Of a DNA stretch of 64,000 bases, positions 52,764 to 64,000 are shown piece by piece. The translations under genes and the position numbers were made by a program. Within the stretch, counting starts at the first letter, position 1. Each line of letters starts with the position of its first letter. Source of the stretch: Paracentrotus lividus (taxonomy: Eukaryota; Echinodermata; Echinoidea; Camarodonta; Echinidae); assembly GCA_940671915.1 (NCBI GenBank), contig CALNVZ010002974.1, positions 18,645,344 through 18,709,343 on the forward strand, in the 5' to 3' direction. The notes beneath the pieces were generated by a model. That model saw only the letters and a program-made list of their open reading frames with translations, had not been told where the DNA came from and did no database searches.

Positions 52764-54530
52764 CCTGGGGCGCAATTCTGGGGAACTCTCTTAACTACTG
52801 TCTTATCTTTTGTCTTATCTCTGAGAGATAAGACACCCTTAAGATTGTCCCTAAATGGGGTATTCTGAAGACTGTCTTTTCTCTGTCTCATCTCTGAAAG
52901 TACCCGCCATATTTTCTCAGACAAACCAATGAAAATCACTCTTAGTTATCGTTTATACCCCCGTCACACTGAGCTAGTTCCTACTACGTCCTTGCAAATT
53001 TTGCCGAACGGGCATAGTTGTGTGTAAACTGAGTGGAGTAGTAAATACTCTCTTACGATCTGTTTACGAACTTCATGGACAAGCTCGGTCGGATTTAAAA
53101 AAAGTGTTTAAAAAAAATCGGGGCGCACATCTCGTCCTAAAATTTAAACGGGTGGCAACGTACCTGAACGAGATGGGCGTACTAACAAACGAAATTGCCG
53201 TACTTAAATCGTTCTAAAGATGTGCTAGGACGTCATACAAAAAGAGCATTGTAATTAATTAATCAAGTTCTAAAATTAAACGTAGTGACAACGTTTCCTT
53301 AAACGGGTAGGACTTACTCTGAACGAGAAGGAGTACTACGAAATACGTTTCAATTTTTAAACAGACGGCATGTCATTAATTCCCGACTCACTGAGCTAAG
53401 TTCTCACTTGACGTTCTAGATAGTATTCTTGCTGAACGGGCTCAATTGTTTACACACCGGACTGAAGTAGTGTCAGACCTTTAGAATCTAGTAGCAGAAC
53501 CGTTTACGAACTTGGCGAACGGGCCCGAACGGAGAGAACGGAAAGGCATTCCGATTTTTTTGAACATGTTTCAAAAAATACGTACTGGCTTCAAGTTCTA
53601 AAATTAAACGTAGTGACAAGTTCCTTAAACGGGTAGGACTTACTCTGAACGAGAAGGACGTACTACGAACGTGGTACCTAACTTTTATCATGCTGCGCTA
53701 GGCTAACTTTTAGTGCCGTTTGGACGTGCTACGAACGGTAAGAGTGAACGAGCAGTTTACTCGTTCTGAAATGGATAACAAACGTATTGCGGACGGCGAT
53801 AAAGACGGAATTGATCGTAAATGAGAACTAATTTATAGACTGCCTAGCATCGTAATCAAGAAATTATTTTTCCAAAGTTATAAGTTCCAACCACACCAAA
53901 GCCGTCAGATTTTTTTTTATAAACGGGCAAAAACGGGCAAGAACGTTATAGAACGACCTCAGTGTGACGGCCCCCTTAAGCCCTATTAACCAATAGGAAG
54001 GCCCGAAGACATTCAGGGGTGTGTCCAAAACACAATAAATCGCAATGCGTGACTGCGCATATTGATGCGCTTATTTACGCAAAGTTAAAGAAAGAGACAG
54101 AAAGAACTCAGAAAATTTTTTGGAAGAGAAAAAAGAGAGTAATATCAGAAAGTAAAAATGGCAGTTAACATGGAGGGCTTTACATCTGGCAGTATAAACG
54201 AATTTTGTTGAAAATTGTCACATATGATTAGTAAAATAAAATAAAGGGGCAATTGAACCTGGGTATCATGGTACTAAAACTTTGTAAAAGATAAGACAAA
54301 ATATAAGACAGCTAGACCCTGTCATAACTTTTATCTTATCTTTTCTCCGGTTTCGCGTAAAAGTTGGCTTTTGCGCGTTTATTAAACATCGCATTTCTTG
54401 TGTGCGCCAATAATTTATGACAATTATTTATGCCAAAAAGATAAGACAGCTCCCAGAATACCGATTTTGTCTTATCTCTGAGATAAGATAAAATACCGAG
54501 ATAAGACACTCCCCAGAATTCCGCCCCTGG
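52764..54530. mobile_element. 1.77-kb inverted-repeat element hosting a second transposon
   Basis: The left end CCTGGGGCGCAATTCTGGGG mirrors the right end CCCCAGAATTCCGCCCCTGG. Subterminal TGTCTTATCTCTGAGATAAG-like palindromes occur at both ends (52798-52830 and 54462-54510). The TSD is not certain. The middle is occupied by the element at 52958-53975. Confidence 0.75.
52958..53975. mobile_element. 1.0-kb inner transposon, CCGTCACACTGAG ends
   Basis: Inverted ends CCCCCGTCACACTGAGC and CTCAGTGTGACGGCCCCC. The interior is crowded with GAACGGG/AAACGGG motifs and contains two direct copies of about 60 bp around AAACGGGTAGGACTTACTCT (53300 and 53627). It is non-coding. Confidence 0.75.
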
Positions 54531-56754
54531 ATGCTAACTCATTTCTTTATTTTGTCATCCCTCCTTAAACTTTTCTTCGCACCTTTACGGTGCCTCGAAT
54601 AAATTGTATTTATTACAACAAAAGTTACTCCACCAGGAACTGAATAAAACCGAAATAAAATGTAGATGAGAAAGGTAATAACATCGAACTGTAATTTGTA
54701 AAAATCATACTGAGCTCCATGTTGATGTTTGATCAAACAAAAACTATCATTATTTGCTTAAAGCAAACTTTTGGAGGTATTATAGATGCTTGATGGAAAG
54801 GGCACAAACAAAGTATTCGGAACAGTATAAATATATATATTTGTGTAATTGTGATCAAATATGATGGCAATAAAGGGGAAGTCCATCCTGGAATTAAATT
54901 GGGTGGGTTTTTTTAGTGGAAATATGAAGGAAAAAAAAAAATTTAAAAGAAGAAGAAAAAAAACCGATACTGACGTTTTTTATTTTGTGATGTCGCTTTC
55001 GAGTTTTACTCTATTATGTTGTGTAATGTGATTTTTTTTATTTTTATGGTTCTTGATGAAGGAATACATCTACTGCATCGTGAGGTTATTATAACGCTTG
55101 AATTTTTTCCGTCATTGATTTAATACTGAGGAGGGTATTATTATTATCCAGTATATAACCCCGGCATAGGCCTATAATCTCGGCATGCGGCCGATCGAAT
55201 GGATTACCTTTTAGTAAATCGCCTAACATATTCCAAGCAGAGCACTATTTTGTTACTAAATCTTTATTCATTATGTATATAATCATTGATAAATATATAC
55301 TATTAGATCATTAAACAAAATTGTATATTGGTACACGATGCTGTTTTTTGAAAAAGTGGCTATCAAAAGGGGGAATGGCTATCTTAATGTGCACAATATT
55401 CATCACAGTAAAATGAGAATATCTTATAAATGATATAGGAACAGTCAAAATTTTTAGTTATTGTAATGAGCTGATGTCAAATGTTGAGGGGATGTATGAA
55501 GCATTTTTTAATTTATTGCATTATATAACTTTATTTGACTATATTTAATTTTCATTTAAAGGAAAGCTATATATTACAAGCTCTTCTTTGGAATTATATT
55601 TTTCCCGTCATATCTCACCTTCTGATTTATTTCTGCAAATCTGTACCTTATGCTATTGCAGTTAGACACTGGACTTATTGCAAAATGCATGTACTTTAGT
55701 TAGATGAATGTAATTTTTGTTGAATATATTTTGTATGATAATGTATGATATATTGTGTGACATGTGAAATACACTAAACTGAAACTGAGACTGAAAATGA
55801 TTTGAAAGTTTTAATGCAGAATTTCAAATTTCCTGTACAAAATAATCAGCCTATTTGTAATTATTAAAGCACATAAAAAATAAATATGCAGAAATTGTGT
55901 TCATAATCTGTGAAGTAGGTTTGAGTCAGTAGTGAGTTACGAAGACAGCGGATATTCGAGTTGGAGCCATTGAAGAAGTTAATTGTGAATAAGATCTGTT
56001 AATATCATACATATAGAATGAAAGACAAATAATTTGAGGGTTTTCGTCTTTAAAAAAATTATTAAGAATCGCAACATTACTTTGGCAAACAAAAGATGGT
56101 CGGTTGATTCGGTTTTGACAATCAAATATGATTACTTAGGCCTATGTGTGAGAACGACATTGTATATGGTCGAGTGCATGGGAAATACATTGGGAAGCTG
56201 TTATTCTTCTTGAGAAGGGGCCACTTATGAAGTTAAGTATTAGTTTTGTATTGAAACATACAGGTATAGGTAGTTTCCAAAACAACATAGTTTTTTTGTG
56301 ACTGAGGAAGGTTGACTAAATAATATAACACTGAATAATAAACAAAAAGGCAAATAAGTTAATCACATGCACATCGACTGAGTGTTTTTACATATCCGGG
56401 GATAAAAAGGATTACCAACATTTACTTTACCGAAATTGTAAGTACATTAATGATTGTGTAATATATTTGAAAAGGTTACGTGAAAATATTTTTTGCAAAA
56501 ATATCTTTATCAATATCAATAAGTTTTAGGCCTAAATGATGATTTCGCACTTAAAGGATAAATCACAATCGACAAGAATGTAACTTAATAAGCACAAATT
56601 TAACATTTTTTCCTCGCATAAAAGGACAAATCTAAATCATTTGACAAAACAAATACTTTACACTCTAATCAGCATGATCAGTATGCAATCCAGCCGCTCT
56701 AAAAGTGACATTTCCCTATTTGAAACAATTCACAATATTTATACCTTTTCTTTG

Positions 56755-56892
56755 AAAAAAAAAAAAAAAACAAACAATTCCAAAACAAGCAGCAAAAAAA
56801 AAACAAACAAACAAAAAAAAACAAACAACACAAAAACAACATAAAACCTAACAAACGAACACCCACTCACATATGACCCCACGCATATGCAC

Positions 56893-56927
<35 letters not shown>

Positions 56928-56935
56928 CACACACT
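56755..56935. repeat. A-rich tract and (AC)n microsatellite
   Basis: Runs of A broken by AAACAAAC, then (AC)n at about 56888-56934 with AAACAC interruptions. Confidence 0.9.
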
Positions 56936-58209
56936 AACAAACACAGCCACCCACTCACCAAACCTTACATAATACACACTGCAAATAAATTTATAGGGTA
57001 ACAGTTAAATTTCTTTTTATTTTTAAACAATAAGTTAACACTGTGGACTAAAAAAAAAAATAAAAAAAAAAAAAAAGAAGACGAAGAATGTCAATTAACA
57101 TACAAATTAAAGACAAAACATTTGTATTCTGTTATTCAGAAGGTTCTTTATATTCGAATTACATTATAAAGTCCCGTATCATGAATGAAAAAACTATATT
57201 ATAGTATAGTCTATCATGAAAAAAATCAACTGTAAAATTTTTTTGTTATATTCATATTTTGTCTGTATATACATATAATGCATAATACTATATAAATATC
57301 ATACATTAATACATAACTTCTTTATTATCACATTGAAATATATTTGATATATAGGATTCCGGGACTTATTGAAGTTTCTCCACCCAATGATAATGCTGGT
57401 TCTTTAAATTAGGAACTATTGCTTTCAATCGAATTCTGATCAGATCCTTTTGACTAGAACCACATGTATATTTTACTTGTTCGAACCGGTTAAGTCCTAT
57501 CCTTCTTCCAAAACAGTTATATAAGTAGCAGAGACTTGATTAGATATGTCCTCATACGCTCATAACAGTATTTCCAATTCAGTCAGAATTCAACCTTCCA
57601 ATAGATCACAATACAAATTAGGCCTTATTTAACGCTGCAGAAAATTTTTGTCTTGTCAGAGGTTTTTCCACACCAGATTTCCAATTGCTAATAGTAAGAT
57701 TGTGTGAATGATATGTACCTTATAAAAGTACATATTTAAGTATGAGATGTAATCTCCTTCTGAGCTCAACCATAATGTTGTGCTGACATATCATTTTCCC
57801 ATGACATATTGAGCTCAGAATGTAAATAAGAGCCATTTTGAAGAAAACGTGGGAAAATCTGAAAATGTGTACAAAAACCAATTGGAGAGTTGTCCATAAA
57901 ATCGGCCAATTTTGAAGCTGATGTTGCCATTTTGAGAGATCCCCATAGAAGAATAACGCGACTTTCAAAACTTCCAAACTCTCTTATTTCATAAACTAAT
58001 TTGCATGAAACCTTTTTTAAATTGCTCCTCTCATATCTCTTTCCTATTAAATGATTATCCTTGGTATTGGTTTCCTTTAAGTGTTCAATATTCATAAAGT
58101 CTTTTTTCTTTTTTTTTACAATTCATGTAACAATATTTATGCATTAATTAATACATCATTGTTTCAACACAACGAGAACTATTTCACAAATATAATAAAT
58201 CGCCTATTG

Positions 58210-58510
58210 TGAGGTGCCAGGGGCCTCCCCCCCCCCCCCCTCCCGGTAGGCCCGGGCGCCAAAAAGAGCGAGAAAGCGGAAATAAAAGAAAGAGGAAAAA
58301 GATGGAAAACAAAGCGAAAAGAAGAGGCGGAGAAGCGATAGCAAGGGAAAGGGAGAGAAAAAATAAAGGAAAAAGGGGGGGGGGTTCAAATTTACCTTAA
58401 ACTTATAGGGGCGCTATATTGATTTTATACTTAAAGGGGGCACCAAATCGAGCCTAAACTTAGGCGGCGCCAAATTGAGCTTAACCATAGGGGGTGCTAA
58501 ATTGACTAGA
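58210..58510. repeat. G/C-run element with 33-bp GGGGGCGCCAAATTGA repeats
   Basis: A C run near 58228 and a G run near 58375 border a purine-rich stretch. Four diverged units follow (AGGGGCGCTATATTGA, AGGGGGCACCAAATCGA, GGCGGCGCCAAATTGA, AGGGGGTGCTAAATTGA) about 33 bp apart. Confidence 0.6.
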
Positions 58511-59739
58511 AGATCAGGGATGCCATAGTGATCTTTGACATTTTATTCTAAAGGAATTAATCACAGCTTCTTTTTTTTAAAGAGAAAAAAGGGAAAATTT
58601 ATTTAAAATGTTTCATTCTTGGGTAAACACAACTCAACATAAAAGAAACGTTTAAAATGATCTAAAGCTCAACAAAAAGGAAGCGTCATTTTAAATGTTT
58701 TATTCTAAAGGAACGGATCTAGAGCTTTAAAAAAAAAAAGGAGAAAACAAAAAAGAAATCGCTGTTTTAAATTTTTAATTCGAAAGTAACCGAGAGTTTA
58801 AACGATGTGCCAAATTGTATACAAATACAAACATGATTAAACCAATGTCAAAGTTGATTGACTCAGGGCGGATTTGATTGAGGGAAAGCACGCACTTCAG
58901 CCGATTTACGAATTTGATTGCTTATGACGGGGATCTTGATTTGAATACTTTAAATACAAAAGAGAACAAACTTAGTAGGAATTTGAATGGCGAATTTGAT
59001 GCTGTTGAAATATTTAGGGAATTTGATTGAACTGATTATCAAATGGAGTGACGAACTTCCGAAACTGACTGGGAAATCCTATATTATTCATAAAATTCAT
59101 GCTCATTTCGAATATTACTTTCAATCTAGTGTATTTAATAGTGTGGCTAGGCACAGGGCATTGTAAAACTCAAATTAGGATTTAGTAAAATAATTTGTAA
59201 GCCAGGAATTAATTATTTTTAAAAATTATTATCATGAGGCCATGCAGCTTTGACTAGCTGTACTGTTGATCTTTCTTGACTCAATTCACCATATACTGTG
59301 TATACTTACTTTTCATGACGTAAGTTTTAGTGTGCTTTGAACTGTTTGGTATAAGAAATGAATACAAATATAAGAAGGATAACATGTTTCTTGGATCCGG
59401 GTTCAATATTGACTCTTCATGAATATAAATTCCTGAGACTCCCTAATAAATTTGTGATTACAACAAAGGAAAACATTCCAGTATTTAGCCTATATAATTG
59501 ATGTTAAATATGGATTTACTCTCGTCCTACTTAAAATTGACTAATTTTTCGGATTAAAACTTATTAAGCATTACGATAATTGCTTTCAATTTTTTTTTAA
59601 TACTCTAAAAGCTGAAGTGCTAATTCATGGGGGTACGTACGATGACTGCATTTAACGTTCTTTATCAGCACCTGAAGTGGTTTTATTTTTATCACTTGTC
59701 TTACACGAGTGCAAACTTATCAGTAAAAACGTTTGCTTT

Positions 59740-59809
59740 GTCGGGAATCGAACCGGGGTCTGCAGAGATACGGCAGATACCGCTGACCCTACCAATGAAC
59801 TAGCGGAGA
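59740..59809 (-). other. tRNA-like sequence with intact A and B boxes (SINE head or tRNA relic)
   Basis: On the minus strand, TAGTTCATTGG (59802-59792) fits the RNA polymerase III A box and GGTTCGATTCC (59754-59744) is a perfect B box, at tRNA spacing. The flanking seven bases on each side do not pair as an acceptor stem, and the T-stem pairs poorly. It is therefore more likely a tRNA-derived SINE head or a pseudogene than a working tRNA. Confidence 0.6.
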
Positions 59810-60178
59810 TTTTTTTTTTTTATAACACTCTCAAATTATGACAAACCCCTTATCTTATTGACAATATTACATTTTCAGTTTAATTGCGGACTTCTTCATC
59901 AAATCTTACACGAAGAAAACATCATAGCTAAAAAAAAAATAATAATAAAAGTCATTTTCCTGGACAATTTTTTTCCTTCTGATTTTTGCACCCAATAATA
60001 ATTGTCACCGTAAGGAGAGCGACATTACTTCATTTTCCTAAATTCTGTCACTAATTGTTGAAAATGCAACCTTCCGGTTGGCAATGGGTTGCTGTCAGTA
60101 TATAATTTTTGTTTCTTTAGATTAAACGTTACATCTTTGAAATGAGCTTTTGGTGAGAATTAGACAGTTTTCATCGCA

Positions 60179-61519
60179 TTAACGGAAGCGATGTATACAC
60201 GCGATTGGCTCGGGAATACTTTGAAGGCGACACCGAATGATGGCCAACATGACCTTGCGGAACTCTGGCATTGTCCTGGCGTAAATGAGAGGGTTAACAC
60301 AACTGTTGAAGGTCAACATGAGTCCTGTCCAAGGGATCCCTGGATCACTGGGAGGAACGACCACGCTCACGCCGAATGGAAGCAGACAGATGAAGAAGGC
60401 TAGAACCACAATTGCAAGTCGCTTGGTAACCCTGACATGGTAACTGTTCAAGGTTGTTTGTGGTTTGTTACCTGGGGATTTCTGGTGGGCATTTATTGGA
60501 AGCTCCTTGTCAGGATTTGTAGGCCTGTATGGAGATTTGGATTGATTGGCAGACATTGTTTGTGATGTATCCCTTCTTGAATTGTCCACATTGGAGGTTT
60601 CATCTTCTTCAGTCACAGGAGTCATGTCAGTTATTTGACAGTTGGTGTTAACGTTTGAGGTTGAACGGTTTATGTTCAAATCTTCATCAGATGTGAGAGT
60701 ACTTGATTCTCTCGATGTAATATCAGAAGAGCTTATTTCCAGATTGATATTGTCAATGCCACTCGTCTGGGGCACATTCGATCTTTTCACCTGATCCATC
60801 TTTTTGCTCTGTCTGGAGACGAAGAGATAAATCCGTACGTAGATGACAACAATGGCGATGAAAACAGGAATGATGGCACCTGCCCCGGCAATAAGACTGT
60901 ACAAGTCCGAGTAAGGAAGAGATGTATCTTGTGTACAAGCCTTGTACTCATAGGAATATCCAAGTCGGCCTAGCCCAGCAAAGTGAGGTACCAAGACCAA
61001 AAGAGAAGGATACATCCATGCGCTTAACACCATGAAGCATATGTTTCTTGTCGTGTAGAGTTTCTGGAACTGCGACACTGATTTCGTCAGTAGGTACCAG
61101 CGATTATATGCAATGATAGCCAATGTCATCACACTGGAACCAATACAGATGAGAATGACGGCGGAATTCACTGCGCAGATCCACCCGGGAAGCGGCCAGC
61201 CATCACGACTGAGCATGGCAACGACATTGAATGGAAGAAAGAGGCAGGTAAGTAGATCAGAACAGCCAAGGTTTACGACGAACCAATTGGTCGACGACCG
61301 TAGCTTACGGGAGAAGACGACGGCCGTGATGACGAGCGTGTTGCCGATAGCTCCCATGAGAAAAACGACACATAGGATAGTGGCTATAGCGATACGTTGA
61401 TTGTAGTCTTCAAAAACAAAGAGATCGTCATCACTCTGGTCGGTAGATATCTCTGTCATGAGGGTTGAGACATCTGTACTCCCTTCCATTATCACGTGGT
61501 GTTTTTCCTTTTCTGACAT
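60179..61519 (-). CDS. Intronless class A (rhodopsin-family) GPCR, orphan paralogue
   Basis: A single exon of 446 residues from ATG 61519-61517 to TAA. The N-terminus is acidic. Class A marks: N60 (GNTLVI), D88 (LGCSDLL), C115 in TM3 with C195 in the second outer loop, NRW (139-141) for DRY, CLLPF (378-382) for CWxP, and NPLIY (409-413). The third inner loop (about 236-365) is long and rich in Ser, Thr and Asn, fitting kinase and arrestin control. The tail RCRLQSIPEP matches RCRLSDIPMP in the receptor at 50385-51629. Both share RKLRSxTNW after TM1, W-x-(L/I)PGW before C3.25, and W in place of Tyr in the DRY motif. I infer an old local duplication. Ligand and tissue are unknown. Confidence 0.93.
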   Translation of the reverse strand: MSEKEKHHVIMEGSTDVSTLMTEISTDQSDDDLFVFEDYNQRIAIATILCVVFLMGAIGNTLVITAVVFSRKLRSSTNWFVVNLGCSDLLTCLFLPFNVVAMLSRDGWPLPGWICAVNSAVILICIGSSVMTLAIIAYNRWYLLTKSVSQFQKLYTTRNICFMVLSAWMYPSLLVLVPHFAGLGRLGYSYEYKACTQDTSLPYSDLYSLIAGAGAIIPVFIAIVVIYVRIYLFVSRQSKKMDQVKRSNVPQTSGIDNINLEISSSDITSRESSTLTSDEDLNINRSTSNVNTNCQITDMTPVTEEDETSNVDNSRRDTSQTMSANQSKSPYRPTNPDKELPINAHQKSPGNKPQTTLNSYHVRVTKRLAIVVLAFFICLLPFGVSVVVPPSDPGIPWTGLMLTFNSCVNPLIYARTMPEFRKVMLAIIRCRLQSIPEPIACIHRFR

Positions 61520-63627
61520 GAAATTGACAAGATGTGGAGATGTAAATAAGATTAATCATAGTGGCAAAAGTAGGTAACAAATGTAATTGCAAAAAACAGA
61601 TAAAGAAACTGTTCTTTACTATGGTTCAGGGGAGAAATATGTCCGGACAATACGATTAGTAATATTATTTATATTTTATCAACACCAAAGGCTTTTTGTG
61701 AATACATCTAAAATGGTAAAAAGAAGAAAAAAACAAACAAGCAAAACAATTTTTTGGGATATTCAAATATATATTATTTAGGACGCTTTATACCGCCTGA
61801 GTGTATTATTGATTCACCTTTCGGTGTTTCCGTCCCCCCCCCCCAGTGGTAATATGAAATCGCCGCTCTTGCTAACCAATACAAGCTCAAATGAAAACGA
61901 CAACCCCAGAAACTCCGTTGTTGCTGTTGCCAAGGAGGATGCGCTTCAAAAACAGAAGTCGTGATTATCTATAGAGTTTACTTACTCATACGTACTACAA
62001 TTTGATATATCGATGGAATTAAAGTTGACTCGCAATAAAATACTAAATCCTCTTTTTGGCAACGGCACGAATACAGTTATTTAAACCCTCGTCTTGGCAC
62101 CTTATGGCCATTATTTATTTGGGAGAAATTTCAACAAGACCTCTGCACAAAATTGGGAGAAATATGACACAACCCCAAAAATGTCATTTTTGGGGTCTTT
62201 CATTTTTGTTTTCTCCCCTTTGCCAGTTCTGATCATCTTCTGCTCATGGGAAACTGAGGAAGACAAGTTTTATCTTTTAGATGATAAATGACCGACAACG
62301 CTGTATGAATAAAACACAAAGGCTTGTGAAATCAGTAATGCAATCATTGTAGCTATGATAATGACTCTGAGACCGGAAATAAAATCACTCAATCAATCGT
62401 GAGGGTATTGTTTTCAATCATTATTTATTTTCTAGACATAATGACATTTATGAGTTATACGAAATGATCATATAATATCATACCTACATGTACAATCTGA
62501 AGATTATAAGGAGAAAAGTCCTTGATCCACATTACACGAAAGCCTGAAGTGTTCCGACTTCCCGATGAAAAGAGACTTTATGAAGTATGGATGTACGAGG
62601 AGAATCACGTCTACGATACAAAATATTATAATGACAATACATGCAAGGAATAGCTAGCCAGATTTATTGAGATATAAAGAAAGGGGGAGAGAGGGGTGGA
62701 GAGAGAACACCAAAAATGCAATGCGGGGGGAACATTCGTTTTCAACAGCGCAACAAATGATTTATGAATCAATAAGTAACAACCGGGGGACACGGAACAA
62801 TCTATAGATTGAGGCCTACTCAACTGTATCTATAGATTGAGGCCTACTCAACTTTGTGGACTATACACAATGGGCAATAATGTGGGTTAAAGGTTGGTCT
62901 ATGCAAAATATCCTACATAAATAAAGGCTGGGAATTTACCTGCACAGGCCCTATGCCCATTGATGCCATTAACAAAATTATTAATAACAAGTCGATCATC
63001 ACTACGACTGTGTGTTTGATTTGCATTGGTAGCGACCTACGTGACACTTAAGTGTTTTTTTAATAGTCTCTCTATCGAAAAAGATCTTTAACCCATTTTA
63101 ATGTGAAAATCCAAAGAGCACTTGCAATCGGACATAAATTCGATGAGAAAGTATTAACTAAATGATATTATTAGTTAATGTTAACGAAATTAATTTAGCT
63201 TTCCCAGTCAGTTTTAAACTGTATGCAATCAAATTCGTTATTTAATGACATTTAAAAGATATCAGCCCGTTTGTCCTTGCCTAATAAAGTAGTACAAAAT
63301 AAAATATGCCATGCTGATATATATGCACTTTAAAGAAGATGGCTGAATGAATCGACTCTCTCTATACAGAGTGAGTAAAAAAATCACATCAATTTGAAGT
63401 TGTCTTGTGTGAATAATAAACATTTTATCATGGGTTTCATGATATGTTTTGGTAGAGTTATCCTCCCAGCATTTGTTGGCACCCTTTCCATTTGGATCTT
63501 TACACGCATGATCTGACTGAGTAACAGACTGCAGAATCTCAACTGTGCGATGTGGATGGATGAAGATTAAAACAAAATGATGAAAAAATATGTGTACGCA
63601 CATGCACACACACCCTCTCACCATATA
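61520..63627. other. Region upstream of the second GPCR
   Basis: It should hold the promoter of the minus-strand receptor. No exon is recognised. A 27-bp tandem duplication (ATCTATAGATTGAGGCCTAC then TCAACT) lies at about 62802-62853. A C run is near 61836-61845. Confidence 0.55.
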
Positions 63628-64000
63628 GGGGAGACTGGGGTAATTATGGCCCCGGGGTAATTATGACCCCTTTGTCTTTGAGAGCTTATAATTCTTTGCT
63701 GCATTACACAATGATAATTCAATTTTTACACATGCCTAGCTAAACTCTTCCTACTATCATATGAGAAAAATAAGCCATTTACTTCAATTTTGTGCTTACG
63801 GGAGCCTAAAATGTACGGCAATCACAATTCTGTTCGTTGGAAAGTGGCAAGTCACCTTTTTTATTTGGGATTTGATATCATTAATTAATATTATTAAGAT
63901 AAAATTTTGATTGAAACAGAAACAATATAATAGGAACTAACAAACACAACAGAAAAACTTCCACCTGAATATCTTCAATGGTATAGAGCTGTAATGAGGG
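63628..64000. mobile_element. Left end of a GGGGAGACTGGGGTAAT element, cut by the window edge
   Basis: TA then GGGGAGACTGGGGTAATTAT, immediately repeated in part (CCGGGGTAATTATGACCCC), resembles the end of 42315-43195. The right end is outside the window. Confidence 0.55.

Larger units (their letters stand above)
51951..60178. other. Spacer between the two convergent GPCR genes
   Basis: No convincing exon. Contents: a T run of about 58 (52231-52288), a nested transposon (52764-54530), AC and A-rich microsatellites (56755-56935), a G/C-run element and 33-bp GGGGGCGCCAAATTGA-type repeats (about 58210-58510), and a tRNA-like relic (59740-59809). The two receptors end toward each other, so their 3' UTRs lie at its edges. 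Confidence 0.6.

Overview
The window is nuclear DNA from an animal. It is AT-rich, its genes are split by canonical GT-AG introns, its spacers are long, and it carries many short inverted-repeat transposons and microsatellites. WDR48 and Rab20 orthologues, intronless class A receptors and the style of the repeats fit an invertebrate deuterostome, most likely an echinoderm such as a sea urchin. The phylum is inferred from gene content and repeat style, not shown directly.

Layout. (1) 10-3468, minus: last two exons of a gene for a proline/serine/arginine-rich protein ending in a two-helix membrane hairpin, about 613 aa if it starts in this exon. (2) 3469-9770: spacer with small transposons and a CT microsatellite. 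(3) 9825-15667, plus: a five-exon Rab20-type small GTPase of 225 aa. (4) 15668-23907: the convergent spacer and presumed 3' UTRs of Rab20 and WDR48, with nested MITEs and a 1.46-kb foldback. (5) 23908-40576, minus: a complete 16-exon WDR48/UAF1 gene of 692 aa, rebuilt exon by exon with every phase agreeing. (6) 40577-50384: transposon-rich spacer. (7) 50385-51629, plus: an intronless class A GPCR of 414 aa, followed by an exact 42-bp tandem repeat. (8) 51951-60178: spacer with a nested transposon and a tRNA-like relic. (9) 60179-61519, minus: a second intronless GPCR of 446 aa, related to the first and convergent with it. (10) 61520-64000: spacer with the left end of another transposon.

The genes do not form an evident functional cluster: a Rab GTPase (membrane traffic), a deubiquitinase cofactor (DNA repair) and two orphan receptors. 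The receptors are the only related pair and probably arose by local duplication.

The richest layer is the mobile DNA. I found no transposase or reverse-transcriptase frame, so all elements look non-autonomous, but many keep target-site duplications (TSDs). One family of about 530 bp has four copies with 5-bp TSDs and CAC-starting ends. Two of these lie almost back to back in opposite orientation in WDR48 intron 1. Another element in a WDR48 intron is a nine-unit array holding seven perfect DR1 nuclear-receptor half-site pairs. A third, in Rab20 intron 1, has a perfect CRE palindrome at its centre.
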